Positions 36,403-45,382 of a stretch of DNA of 51,986 bases are shown piece after piece; the first letter of the stretch is position 1, and each line of letters begins with the position of its first letter. A model generated the notes under the pieces. The model was given only the letters and a program-made list of their open reading frames with translations. It was not told the DNA's origin and searched no databases. The position numbers and the translations under genes are program-made. The DNA lies in assembly GCA_019359715.1 (NCBI GenBank), contig JAHHGS010000091.1:1-51986 (forward strand), given 5' to 3'. This DNA is from Aphanocapsa sp. GSE-SYN-MK-11-07L. GTDB lineage: Bacteria; Cyanobacteriota; Cyanobacteriia; Thermosynechococcales; Thermosynechococcaceae.

Positions 36403-37020
36403 ATGTTAAATCCAGAAAGTGAAACCGTTTTTACACCACAGCAAGTTTTAGAAAATCGGGGGCGAGTCGCCATTTTTATTGATGGCTCAAATCTGTTTTA
36501 TGCCGCACTTCAACTTGGAATTGAGATTGATTATTCCAAATTGCTTTGCCGTTTAACCTCAGGTTCTCGCCTATTGCGATCGTTCTTTTACACTGGCGTT
36601 GATCCGACCAATGAAAAGCAGCAGGGATTTTTGCTCTGGATGCGTCGAAACGGCTATCGAGTGATTGCCAAAGATTTAATTCAATTGCCTGATGGGTCTA
36701 AAAAAGCCAATTTAGATGTTGAAATTGCGGTTGATATGATTGCCTTGGCTGGTAGCTACGATACGGCAGTTTTAGTGAGTGGCGATGGCGATTTGGCCTA
36801 CGCGGTTGATGCTGTCAGCTATCGAGGCGTCCGGGTTGAAGTGGTCAGCCTGCGATCGATGACCAGTGACAGTTTGATCAATGTTGCCGATCGCTACATT
36901 GACTTGGACACGATTAAAGAAGATGTCCAGAAAGCGCCCCGCTCGGCCTATACCTACCGCCCTCTGTCTGGCATTACTCTGGCTACCCCAGAGGTTGATG
37001 TTGACGATGAAAAATACTAA
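36403..37020 (+). CDS. LabA-like NYN-domain protein
   Basis: A 205-residue NYN (PIN-like) domain protein: VAIFIDGSNLFYAA near the start, KANLDVEIAVDMIALA, then VLVSGDGDLAYAVDAV. These supply the acidic residues of a predicted metal-dependent RNase. In Synechococcus, LabA of this family feeds back on circadian output through RpaA. Whether this copy has that role is not shown. The start is ATG 36403. It precedes lptC by 32 bp. Confidence 0.88.
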   Translation: MLNPESETVFTPQQVLENRGRVAIFIDGSNLFYAALQLGIEIDYSKLLCRLTSGSRLLRSFFYTGVDPTNEKQQGFLLWMRRNGYRVIAKDLIQLPDGSKKANLDVEIAVDMIALAGSYDTAVLVSGDGDLAYAVDAVSYRGVRVEVVSLRSMTSDSLINVADRYIDLDTIKEDVQKAPRSAYTYRPLSGITLATPEVDVDDEKY

Positions 37021-37052
37021 GTTAGCTAACGGCTGGGCTGAGCCAATCGTTT

Positions 37053-38249
37053 ATGGCAAGGGTTGACTTCTGGCGGACGGAGCGGAGCAGCAATAAATCC
37101 TGCCAGATCGCTGTTCCGTCTGCCCTAGCGATCGCCTGTGGGTTGAGTTTGGCTGGCTGCGGCTGGTGGGGAGGGCAACCGGCTTCAGAAGTTTCGCCTG
37201 GAGAGCAAGCCGTTGAAGGGGGACTGGGGCTAAAAGATATTACCCTCAAGCAGAGCGACCAGCGGGGTCAGTTGCTGTGGCAGCTCAAAGCGAAAGCGGC
37301 GACCTACGGCGAAAGCCGCAAACAGGTGAGCGTGAATGGGCTAGAGGGAACACTTTCCCAACAGGGCAAGCCCGCCTACAAAGTGAAAGCCGCCCAGGCT
37401 GAGGTCAGACAGCAGGGAGAAGACTTATTTTTGAAGGGAAAAGTGATTATTACAGACCTGCGATCGCAGGGAGTCTTCACCGCCAAGGAATTTGAGTGGC
37501 GACCGCAAAAAAGTCTACTCCTAGCCAGAAAAGACCTGAACATTAAGCATCCCCAGGTCGAAATTACTGCCAAAGAAATGCAAGCCTCTAGCCAAACCAA
37601 TCAGGTAACGGCCAAAGGGCAAGTCGTGGCGGTATCGCAGCGAAATCGACTCCGCCTGTTGACTGAGCAACTGGTTTGGCAGCCCCAGCAGCAGCAAGTG
37701 TTTGCTGGCGGCTTGCCAGGCCAGCCGCCGACCGGGGTGCAGATGTTCCGGTTTGGGCAAAAGGGCGATCCCCGCACTGACCGTGCTCAGGGCGGTAGCC
37801 TGCAAGCCGACCTCAAAACCCAAACCGTGACGCTAGCCTCGAATGCAAAGCTACTCTTGGCTGATCCCCCCCTAGAAGTAGACAGTCAGCAACTGGTCTG
37901 GCAAGTCAAAGCCAAAACTCTGACCAGCGATCGCCCAGTCAGAGTGTACAGCCCCAGCCAAAAAGTCACCCTTACCGCCAATCAAGGCTTCGTCAACCAA
38001 ACCCTTCAGCAGGTCAACATGATTGGTAACGTCAAAGCTCTCGGGCAGAGAAATGCGGCTTTCCTGAGCACTGACCAACTTACCTGGATGATTCCTAGCC
38101 AGCAAATTGAAGCCTTGGGTCGGGTTTTTTATCAACAGCAACAGCCTCGATTTACGGTCAGGGGAGGACGGGCGGTTGGGTTGATCAAAGAGCAAAAAGT
38201 TGTTGTCACCGGCGGGGATGTGGTGACAGAAATTTTCACAAAAAATTAA
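37053..38249 (+). CDS. lptC: LptC-like lipopolysaccharide transport lipoprotein
   Basis: A 398-residue protein with a lipobox LAGC (33-36) after a basic N-terminus and hydrophobic stretch, so a membrane lipoprotein. The rest is OstA/LptC-type beta-jellyroll repeats with many SxQGxxAxxVKAxxA-like strands. LptC bridges the LptBFG pump to LptA in the periplasm. It is longer than the ~190-residue proteobacterial protein, as cyanobacterial LptC proteins usually are, which suggests an extra LptA-like region. It follows the NYN gene closely. Confidence 0.85.
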   Translation: MARVDFWRTERSSNKSCQIAVPSALAIACGLSLAGCGWWGGQPASEVSPGEQAVEGGLGLKDITLKQSDQRGQLLWQLKAKAATYGESRKQVSVNGLEGTLSQQGKPAYKVKAAQAEVRQQGEDLFLKGKVIITDLRSQGVFTAKEFEWRPQKSLLLARKDLNIKHPQVEITAKEMQASSQTNQVTAKGQVVAVSQRNRLRLLTEQLVWQPQQQQVFAGGLPGQPPTGVQMFRFGQKGDPRTDRAQGGSLQADLKTQTVTLASNAKLLLADPPLEVDSQQLVWQVKAKTLTSDRPVRVYSPSQKVTLTANQGFVNQTLQQVNMIGNVKALGQRNAAFLSTDQLTWMIPSQQIEALGRVFYQQQQPRFTVRGGRAVGLIKEQKVVVTGGDVVTEIFTKN

Positions 38250-38289
38250 CTAATCCTGAACAAAGCAGATCACTCTCTAAAATCCTGGG

Positions 38290-39024
38290 ATGATTAGAGT
38301 CCAGTCGCTTGTCGCCAAAATCTTAGCTACTATGCTGATGCGCCTCTCGCCAGTCACTCGCTTCTATCTCCGGAAGCTGCTTCAGCAGAAGAGTGGGCAA
38401 GTCCAGTTTTTATCCAGGTCTGGTTTAGCCGAAGTCTCGATTGAGCAAATCCTAGATAAAGTATTTGTGCTGGAAACGATGTCTACGACATCGATTTCTG
38501 ACCTGGAAGTGGTGCTGCGCTTGCATCAGAGAATGAAACTGCAAAAAGAGGCATCCCCAGAGCGGTTAGAGGAGCTGGAAACGCGAATTTTTCAGATTTT
38601 GGAGTTGCAGCAGCGATCGCCTTCCAAGAAATTAATGATTGTGGATGGCAGCCAGAGTCATCCAGCATCGACTCAATTCACGCAACTGACCGTTCAGTCT
38701 TATCTGGATCTGCTGAACCGGCTGAGTCTATTTAGCCAAGATCACGTTGGACGATGGGTGGTTGTCAATTATTGGGAAACGGCTCGTCCATCCATAGACT
38801 GGCTGGAGCGATTTCAGATCAATAGCGCTGGCGTGATCAGTTTTACCGGCATCACAAGTGCGCAGCTGACCTTAGAGCACCAGCAAGATTTGAACAAATG
38901 GATCGAAAGATTTATTGGTCGCTGCAATCAGGCGGTTCCCAACTTTCGGCAGTTGGTTGAACAAGCCGGTTTAACGACCAGTCGAGAGCTGACTCCTGCC
39001 ATGACGGCTATGGGGATGAGTTAA
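38290..39024 (+). CDS. Conserved hypothetical protein
   Basis: A 244-residue soluble protein I do not recognise. The N-terminal 30 residues are basic and partly amphipathic (LMRLSPVTRFYLRKLLQQ). A second part (about 110-240) includes LMIVDGSQSHPASTQF and WVVVNYWETARPSIDWLERF. The next gene, polA, starts 9 bp after the stop, so it is likely co-transcribed with it and perhaps with lptC. No catalytic motif is evident. Confidence 0.65.
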   Translation: MIRVQSLVAKILATMLMRLSPVTRFYLRKLLQQKSGQVQFLSRSGLAEVSIEQILDKVFVLETMSTTSISDLEVVLRLHQRMKLQKEASPERLEELETRIFQILELQQRSPSKKLMIVDGSQSHPASTQFTQLTVQSYLDLLNRLSLFSQDHVGRWVVVNYWETARPSIDWLERFQINSAGVISFTGITSAQLTLEHQQDLNKWIERFIGRCNQAVPNFRQLVEQAGLTTSRELTPAMTAMGMS

Positions 39025-39033
39025 AATCTGGGC

Positions 39034-41949
39034 ATGACCAGCAGCTCCCCAGATCTTAAGAGTCTTCAGACAACGCCAAGCCCCAAAAACCTGATTCTGG
39101 TGGATGGTCATTCCCTCGCCTTTAGGTCTTACTATGCGTTTGCGCGGGGGCGAGACGGTGGCTTGCGCACGACGACCGGGATTCCGACCAGTATTTGCTT
39201 TGGGTTTTTGAAGGCCCTGTTAGAAATGCTGGAAGTCGAAAAGCCAAATGCCTTGGCGATCGCCTTTGATCTAGCTGTCCCCACCTTCCGACACGAGGCT
39301 GACCAAACCTATAAAGAGGGACGCCCGGAAACCCCAGAAGATTTTATTCCTGACATTGAAAACCTGAAGGGACTGCTGAGTGCCCTCGGCCTGCCGATTT
39401 TGACTGCCCCTGGCTACGAAGCGGACGATGTGATTGGCACCCTCTCCCGGCAGGCCAGTGCGACGGGCTATCAGGTCAAAATCCTCAGCGGCGATCAAGA
39501 TTTGTTTCAGTTGGTCAATCCTGAGCAGGGGATTACTGTCTTGCACCTGAGCAGCACCTTTGCGCCTCGCACCCCGTTGGGCAATCATCCGCGCGAGTTT
39601 GGGCGCGAGCAGGTAAAAGAAAAATTAGGAATTTGGCCGGAGCAAGTTGTCGATTATAAAGCCCTCTGCGGAGATAGCTCCGACAACATTCCCGGCGTGC
39701 GCGGGATTGGCCCGAAAACCGCCGTTCAGTTACTTAATGAGTTTGATTCCTTAGAAAAAATTTATCAGTCCCTCGATCAGATTAAGGGAGCCGTTAAGCA
39801 AAAGCTAATTGATGGGGCAGATGCGGCTCGCCACTCGCAGTACATGGCCCAAATTGCTTTAAACGTGCCGCTGGAGATTGACCTAGACAAACTGGATTTA
39901 TGCGGGTTTGATGTGCATGCTGTTGTTCCCTGGCTGGAAAAACTAGAGTTTCAGTCATTTTTGAACCGAATTAATAAGCTACAGCAGCGGTTTGGCGGGG
40001 TGCCGGCCAGCCCCAGCTTGGATGCGCTTGACCCGATCGATTCTGACCTCTGGTTTTTTAGCGCCGATGACACGGCGGCGGCGCAAGCAGAACAAGCCCC
40101 GGTGATTACACCGCAAATTATTGATACCCCTGTCAAACTGACTGCTCTGGTTGAGCATTTGCTCACCTGCACTGACCCCGAAACTCCAGTCGCCTGGGAC
40201 ACTGAAACGACTTCTCTTTCGCCCAGAGATACGGCTTTAGTCGGGATTGGTTGCGCTTGGGGAGTGGGTCTAGACGAGATCGCCTATATCCCGCTGGGGC
40301 ATCAGACCGGCGGCAATCTTGACCAGTCTCTAGTGCTAGAAGCGCTCCGCCCGATTTTGGAGAGTGCTAGCTACCCGAAAGCTTTGCAAAATGCCAAGTT
40401 TGATCGCCTGGTCTTGTTGTTTCAGGGGATCAATTTGGCGGGGGTGGTGTTCGACACTATGTTGGCCAGCTATGTGCTGAATCCCGAAGGCAGCCACAAT
40501 CTGACGGATTTATCTCGCAAGTACTTGGCGATCGCCGCTAAAACCTACACAGAATTAGTCCCCAAAGGGCAAACGATCGCTGATTTAGAGATTCCAACCG
40601 TGGCGATCTACTGCGGTCTGGATGTTTACACCACCTGGCAATTGGTCGGCAAACTCCGGCCGGAATTACCCCCCCCACTACTAGATCTGCTGTTAAACGT
40701 TGAGCTTCCTCTAGAGCCAGTCTTGGCTGATATGGAAGTGCGGGGAATTCGGATTGACCAAGCTTATCTCAAACAGCTATCGGGACAGCTCGAAATCAGC
40801 CTCCACGCTCTAGAAACTCAAGCCTATGAGGTGGCTGGCGAAACGTTTAACTTGGGATCACCAAAGCAGTTGAGTGAACTGCTGTTTAACAAGCTCCAGC
40901 TTGATCCAAAAAAATCGCGCAAAACGAAGCTGGGCTTTTCGACCGATGCTGCCACCCTGGAAAAAATGCAGGGAGATCATCCCCTGATTGACCTGATTTT
41001 GGAGCATCGCACTTTAGCTAAATTGAAATCGACCTATGTTGATGCTTTGCCAGCCCTAGTGCGATCGGAGACGGGGCGCGTTCACACTGACTTTAACCAG
41101 ACGATCACATCGACCGGGCGGCTGTCGTCTTCTAACCCGAATTTGCAAAACATTCCGATTCGGACTGAGTTTAGTCGCCAGATTCGAGCCGCTTTTGTGC
41201 CGGAACCCGGCTGGCTGCTGGTGGCCGCCGACTATTCTCAAATTGAGCTGCGGATTCTGGCCCACTTAAGTCAAGAACCGCGCTTGGTCAGCGCTTATCA
41301 GCAAAATCAAGATGTGCATCGGCTGACGGCTCAATTGCTGTTAGACAAAGCAGAAATTAGCTCAGAGGAGCGGCGACTAGCCAAGATTATTAACTTTGGC
41401 GTGATCTATGGTATGGGAGCGCAGCGATTTGCCAGGGAAGCCGGGGTGAGTGTTGCGATCGCCAAAACGTTTATTCAGCGCTTCTACGATCGCTATCCCG
41501 GCGTGTTTGCTTATCTAAAGCGGATGGAGGCGCAAGCGATTACCCAGGGCTACGTTGAGACGATTTTGGGACGGCGGCGCTATTTTAATTTTGAAAGCCG
41601 CGAACTGCAACAGTACCGGGGGCAAACAGGTTTGGAAGGATTGGACTTGAGCAAGCTCAAAATCAGCCAATACGATCGCGGTCAACTGCGGGCGGCCGCT
41701 AATGCCCCCATTCAGGGTTCCAGCGCTGATCTGATTAAAATCGCCATGATCAAACTGCACGCTCTGCTCAAACCCTACCAATCTAAGCTGCTGCTGCAAG
41801 TCCACGACGAGCTGGTGTTAGAAGTGCCGCCCGCAGAGTGGACAGACCTGCAATCGCTGATTCAAACCACAATGTCATCTGCGCTGCCGCTCAGCATTCC
41901 GCTGTTGGCTGAGGTGCATTCTGGCCCGAACTGGATGGAGGCAAAATAA
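39034..41949 (+). CDS. polA: DNA polymerase I
   Basis: A 971-residue family A polymerase. The 5'-3' exonuclease covers about 10-310 (LILVDGHSLAFRSYYAF, GYEADDVIGTLS, GDSSDNIPGVRGIGPKTA). The 3'-5' exonuclease (about 370-570) keeps its acidic residues: Asp389 and Glu391 in WDTETTSL, later KFDRL and CGLDVY, so proofreading should be active. The polymerase domain (about 600-971) has motif A ADYSQIELRILAHL and motif C LLLQVHDELVLEV. The start is 9 bp after the upstream hypothetical gene. Confidence 0.97.
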   Translation: MTSSSPDLKSLQTTPSPKNLILVDGHSLAFRSYYAFARGRDGGLRTTTGIPTSICFGFLKALLEMLEVEKPNALAIAFDLAVPTFRHEADQTYKEGRPETPEDFIPDIENLKGLLSALGLPILTAPGYEADDVIGTLSRQASATGYQVKILSGDQDLFQLVNPEQGITVLHLSSTFAPRTPLGNHPREFGREQVKEKLGIWPEQVVDYKALCGDSSDNIPGVRGIGPKTAVQLLNEFDSLEKIYQSLDQIKGAVKQKLIDGADAARHSQYMAQIALNVPLEIDLDKLDLCGFDVHAVVPWLEKLEFQSFLNRINKLQQRFGGVPASPSLDALDPIDSDLWFFSADDTAAAQAEQAPVITPQIIDTPVKLTALVEHLLTCTDPETPVAWDTETTSLSPRDTALVGIGCAWGVGLDEIAYIPLGHQTGGNLDQSLVLEALRPILESASYPKALQNAKFDRLVLLFQGINLAGVVFDTMLASYVLNPEGSHNLTDLSRKYLAIAAKTYTELVPKGQTIADLEIPTVAIYCGLDVYTTWQLVGKLRPELPPPLLDLLLNVELPLEPVLADMEVRGIRIDQAYLKQLSGQLEISLHALETQAYEVAGETFNLGSPKQLSELLFNKLQLDPKKSRKTKLGFSTDAATLEKMQGDHPLIDLILEHRTLAKLKSTYVDALPALVRSETGRVHTDFNQTITSTGRLSSSNPNLQNIPIRTEFSRQIRAAFVPEPGWLLVAADYSQIELRILAHLSQEPRLVSAYQQNQDVHRLTAQLLLDKAEISSEERRLAKIINFGVIYGMGAQRFAREAGVSVAIAKTFIQRFYDRYPGVFAYLKRMEAQAITQGYVETILGRRRYFNFESRELQQYRGQTGLEGLDLSKLKISQYDRGQLRAAANAPIQGSSADLIKIAMIKLHALLKPYQSKLLLQVHDELVLEVPPAEWTDLQSLIQTTMSSALPLSIPLLAEVHSGPNWMEAK

Positions 41950-42093
41950 ACCAGCCGCCAATTTTGAGCGCTGTAACTTAAGCAAATTTTTGGCTTGATT
42001 AGCGAATTTGGGTAGCTACAGTTACGAAACGCCTGCCGGGTTTCTGTTACATTACAGTGCATTCAAGCTGAGTATTTGAAGGACTTAGCGCCA

Positions 42094-42876
42094 GTGGCAA
42101 ATATTCACATTCAAGTTGTTGAGGGAAACCCGCACCTGCGATCGCTGCTCGGTTGGCACCTCCAGCAAGCGGGCTATACCATTCACTTGGCTGCGGGTTG
42201 CCAGCAGGCCCAAGAAGTATTTTTGAGCAAGCAGCCTGACCTGGTTGTGATTGATTCTGACTTGCCAGATGGCAATGGGCTAGAGCTTTGTTGCTGGCTG
42301 GGTCGGCAGCAGGTGGTGATCTTGATGCTGTCTGCTCGTAACAACGAAGTGGATATTGTCGCGGGGCTAAAAGCCGGCGCTGACGATTATTTGACCAAGC
42401 CGTTTGGAATGCAAGAGTTTTTAGCGCGGATAGAAGCTTTGAGTCGCCGCAGTCGTCCGGTGCCGCCCGCCTACCTCCGCTATGGCGATTTGCGAATTGA
42501 CTTGGTGCAGCGGCGAGTGCATTTTGGTGAAGAATTAGTTGATCTAACCCCGCAAGAATTTAGTTTGCTCTACGTGCTAGCCCAAGCCGGCGGCGTGGCG
42601 TTGAGTCGGCAAGAATTACTGCAACGAGCCTGGCCCAATAATATCGATAACCCCCGCACCGTCGATACTCACGTTCTGTCGCTACGCAAGAAAATTGAAC
42701 CCAATCCCCAGCAGCCTCACCTGATTCAAACCGTTCGCAATATTGGCTATCGACTCAACTTGGAGGGTTTGACCGCGGCCATCTACAATCAACCCGCCAC
42801 TAATCCACCAGTGATTTCCAAGATGCTTGGGCGGGAAACCTTCCACTTGCAGCCCGCTGTTAAAGTCATCGGTTGA
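42094..42876 (+). CDS. OmpR-type response regulator, altered acidic pocket
   Basis: A 260-residue regulator: receiver (about 3-118) followed by an OmpR/PhoB winged helix (about 130-230). The phospho-acceptor Asp54 (VVIDSDLPDG) and the conserved Lys in YLTKPF are present. The N-terminal acidic pair, normally DD, reads EG (Glu10-Gly11) in VVEGNPHLR, which should weaken Mg binding or phosphorylation. GTG 42094 is chosen because AAGGA lies 10 bp upstream; TTG 42076 is an alternative. No sensor kinase is adjacent. Target genes unknown. Confidence 0.88.
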   Translation: MANIHIQVVEGNPHLRSLLGWHLQQAGYTIHLAAGCQQAQEVFLSKQPDLVVIDSDLPDGNGLELCCWLGRQQVVILMLSARNNEVDIVAGLKAGADDYLTKPFGMQEFLARIEALSRRSRPVPPAYLRYGDLRIDLVQRRVHFGEELVDLTPQEFSLLYVLAQAGGVALSRQELLQRAWPNNIDNPRTVDTHVLSLRKKIEPNPQQPHLIQTVRNIGYRLNLEGLTAAIYNQPATNPPVISKMLGRETFHLQPAVKVIG

Positions 42877-42914
42877 AAAACTGGTATTCATGCCAGTAAT
42901 TTATCCACAGAAAA

Positions 42915-43643
42915 TTAGTCCCAATCGTCGGCTGACGGCTGAGTCGCAGATGGAACTTGCTGCCAGTTGAACTCAGCAGTTGAAGCTTGGGCAATAATTT
43001 CGCCCCGATGGAGGCAAACCACTCGATCGCAATATTGCTTGATTAGGTCATGCTGATGACTGACCATAATTACCGTTTGCTGAGTTGATTTGAGTACTTC
43101 AAATAACTGATTAGCTCGATCGCCATCCAGGCCCGTTGTCGGTTCGTCCAGCAGTAAAACTGGGGACTGCATGATCAACCCGCGCAGCAAACTTACCCAT
43201 TGTCGCTGTCCGACCGAAAGCTGAAAATCCTGGCGCGGTAGCCAATCCACGGGGAGTTGGGAGCGATCCAACCAGTCTTGCAGCCGGAGCTGAATCTGCT
43301 CTGGTGGAAGTTGAGCCAGTTTGAGCGGATAAGCGATCGCCTGCTCAACCGTCATGCCCAAGAGCTTGGCTTCTTGAGCCACCAGCACAACTTGCCGCCG
43401 TAGCTCGTAAATGTTGGCATTGCGAATATCTTGCCCTTGAAAAGCAATCGAGCCAGAGGTCGGCTCATTAAGCCGATTCAGCAGCCGCAGCAAAGAGGTT
43501 TTACCCGCTCCCGCAATCCCGATTAGCCCCACCCGATCGCCCGCTTGCACCGTTAGAGAAATCTCTCGCAGCAGCGGCGTCGCCAACCTGGGCAGCGCCA
43601 GACTGACCCGCTCTAGCTCAAACATAGGCACAGAATTGGGCAT
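42915..43643 (-). CDS. ABC transporter ATP-binding protein
   Basis: A 242-residue ATPase subunit. Walker A is GIAGAGKTS, the Q-loop is VVLVAQEAK, the signature is LSVGQRQW and Walker B is LLLDEPTTGLD with the switch His in VSHQHD. No permease gene is adjacent; the gene upstream is a small membrane protein. Its ATG is 4 bp past the stop of that gene, so the two are co-transcribed with ccsA. Substrate unknown. Confidence 0.9.
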   Translation of the reverse strand: MPNSVPMFELERVSLALPRLATPLLREISLTVQAGDRVGLIGIAGAGKTSLLRLLNRLNEPTSGSIAFQGQDIRNANIYELRRQVVLVAQEAKLLGMTVEQAIAYPLKLAQLPPEQIQLRLQDWLDRSQLPVDWLPRQDFQLSVGQRQWVSLLRGLIMQSPVLLLDEPTTGLDGDRANQLFEVLKSTQQTVIMVSHQHDLIKQYCDRVVCLHRGEIIAQASTAEFNWQQVPSATQPSADDWD

Positions 43644-43646
43644 GGG

Positions 43647-44225
43647 CTAGCCAAGGGCGATCGCCGTCCCAATCACCCAGGCATCAACCAAGCCCATCAG
43701 CAGAGCGAACACCAGCAAAGTGCTATACATCCAAGGCTGAGCCAGGGGACGCACCACGCTGGTATCAATCTTGGTTTGGGCTTGAATATAGCTGACCATG
43801 CGGCTAAACCCCGCCACCCGCGTCGGCAGTAAATAGGCCTGCCCAGTCTGGCTGACCAAGTAGTAAACCAACCCGCCCTGACCCGTCGAACGGGGCGTTA
43901 GGCTGACAATTTCTGACCAGTCCAACGCCCAGCCTCGCTGCCACAGCTTTGGCACCCAGTTGGGGTAAACGACCCGGATGCCCTGCGGGTCTAAATGCAC
44001 TTGCTGGGTGAGGGTGAGGTAGAGGGCAACTCCGCCCAGTCCAATCCCAGCGATCAGCCCACTGGTGGGAACGGGGGTAAGGCTGACCTGAGCCAAAAAC
44101 GGCAGCGGCAGCATTAGCGTCAAATACAAGCCCAGCACTGCCAGCCAGATCAAAGGCGAAATCCGCAAAACGATCGCGGTTGAATTAGCAGCCTCTGGGG
44201 TAACTGTTTCCAATGAGTTTGTCAT
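43647..44225 (-). CDS. Membrane protein of unknown function
   Basis: A 192-residue protein with about four hydrophobic helices (ISPLIWLAVLGLYLTLMLP, GLIAGIGLGGVALYLTL, and two near the C-terminus around WMYSTLLVFALLMGLVDAW). The middle is a soluble strand-rich part (GIRVVYPNWVPKLW, VYYLVSQTGQAYLLP), reminiscent of bacterial-PH-like domains. Its ATG overlaps the ccsA stop in a TAATG, so it is translationally coupled to ccsA. The frame is open further upstream, but that would overlap ccsA entirely. Confidence 0.7.
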   Translation of the reverse strand: MTNSLETVTPEAANSTAIVLRISPLIWLAVLGLYLTLMLPLPFLAQVSLTPVPTSGLIAGIGLGGVALYLTLTQQVHLDPQGIRVVYPNWVPKLWQRGWALDWSEIVSLTPRSTGQGGLVYYLVSQTGQAYLLPTRVAGFSRMVSYIQAQTKIDTSVVRPLAQPWMYSTLLVFALLMGLVDAWVIGTAIALG

Positions 44226-45220
44226 TACAAAAACCAGCCGTAGCTGTGTAGCCCTTTGCCCAAGAGGTTCACACCCAAGTAGCAAATCCAAACCACGACG
44301 AGTCCAGAAGCCGCTAAAATCGCTGGACGACGACCCTGCCAGCCCCGGGTAATTCGGGCATGTAGATAGGCCGCAAACACCAACCAGGTAATTAAAGCCC
44401 AGGTTTCTTTCGGATCCCAACTCCAGGGTGCGCCCCAGGCCTCATTGGCCCAAACGGCTCCGGCAATAATCCCAATCGTCAGCAGCGGAAACCCTAAACC
44501 AATAATCCGATAGCTAACGTTATCGAGGGTTTCGGCTAGAGTCAGTCGCTGTAAAGACAGGGCGGCGGTTGCTGGTGCAGTTTCTAACACCGCCACAGAA
44601 CCAGAGTCGCTGCTGCCAGGGTTGTGATTAATTGAACTCAGCTCGCCCGACTGCTTGATCGCTAAGGATTTCTGCCGGAAACCGCCTGTGCCAATCGAAT
44701 TGCCCTTCAGTTCGACTTCTTGTCCCCAAGTGATGACTAAAAAGGCGATCGCCAGCAGCGAACCCACCATCAAAGTGGCGTAGCTCAGCATCATCACGCT
44801 GACATGCATCATCAACCAGTTAGACTTGAGGGCTGGCACCAGCGGCGCAGAGGCTTGCATCCCGGCTGGCAGTGTCAGGGCGGCAAAGGCAGTAATTCCC
44901 ATCGCGATCGGTGAGGTAACAACCCCGACCAGGCGACTGCGGCTGATCCACTCAGCCACTAAGTGAATCGCCGTTATCCCCCAGCACAGAAAAAAGAGTG
45001 ATTCGTAGAGGTTACTGATCGGAAAGTAGCCCGCTTCCATCCAGCGGGAAGCCAGCAGACCGGCAATCACAAGGTTGGCGATCGCCATCCCGGTTGTACC
45101 TAAGCCTGCCAGCAGCGGCACCTGGGGGAAAGCCGCCCCGCCCCAGTAAATCAGCATGGTGACGAATAGCACCGCAAAAGACAAATTATCTAAAACGTTT
45201 TCTAATGTAATCAGGTTCAT
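44225..45220 (-). CDS. ccsA: Cytochrome c biogenesis protein CcsA (system II)
   Basis: A 331-residue polytopic membrane protein. The Trp-rich heme-handling motif reads [18 protein letters not shown] (about 264-281), with conserved His nearby (AYLHARIT and the final GKGLHSYGW). With CcsB it carries and attaches heme to apocytochromes in the thylakoid lumen. It heads a minus-strand run with a coupled membrane protein and an ABC ATPase. ATG 45220 gives the usual length. A Ser/Asn-rich loop (about 190-215) is a cyanobacterial variation. Confidence 0.94.
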   Translation of the reverse strand: MNLITLENVLDNLSFAVLFVTMLIYWGGAAFPQVPLLAGLGTTGMAIANLVIAGLLASRWMEAGYFPISNLYESLFFLCWGITAIHLVAEWISRSRLVGVVTSPIAMGITAFAALTLPAGMQASAPLVPALKSNWLMMHVSVMMLSYATLMVGSLLAIAFLVITWGQEVELKGNSIGTGGFRQKSLAIKQSGELSSINHNPGSSDSGSVAVLETAPATAALSLQRLTLAETLDNVSYRIIGLGFPLLTIGIIAGAVWANEAWGAPWSWDPKETWALITWLVFAAYLHARITRGWQGRRPAILAASGLVVVWICYLGVNLLGKGLHSYGWFL

Positions 45221-45382
45221 GCAGTCTGTTCTCCAACTGTGGCCCAGCAGTTCTTGATCAAGCCTTTTCTATCCTAACGACTGATGGGGGCATTGTTGAA
45301 GCCCAGGTCGTTCTAAAGATGTCAGGATATAAACGAGAGCCGTGCCTGCAATACCTGTTTAGAAATATCCCTTTAGAAAAGT

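Noticed and set aside
44226-44420. Upstream extension of the membrane protein next to ccsA
   Set aside because: It would overlap the ccsA coding region; the TAATG overlap gives a natural start at 44225.
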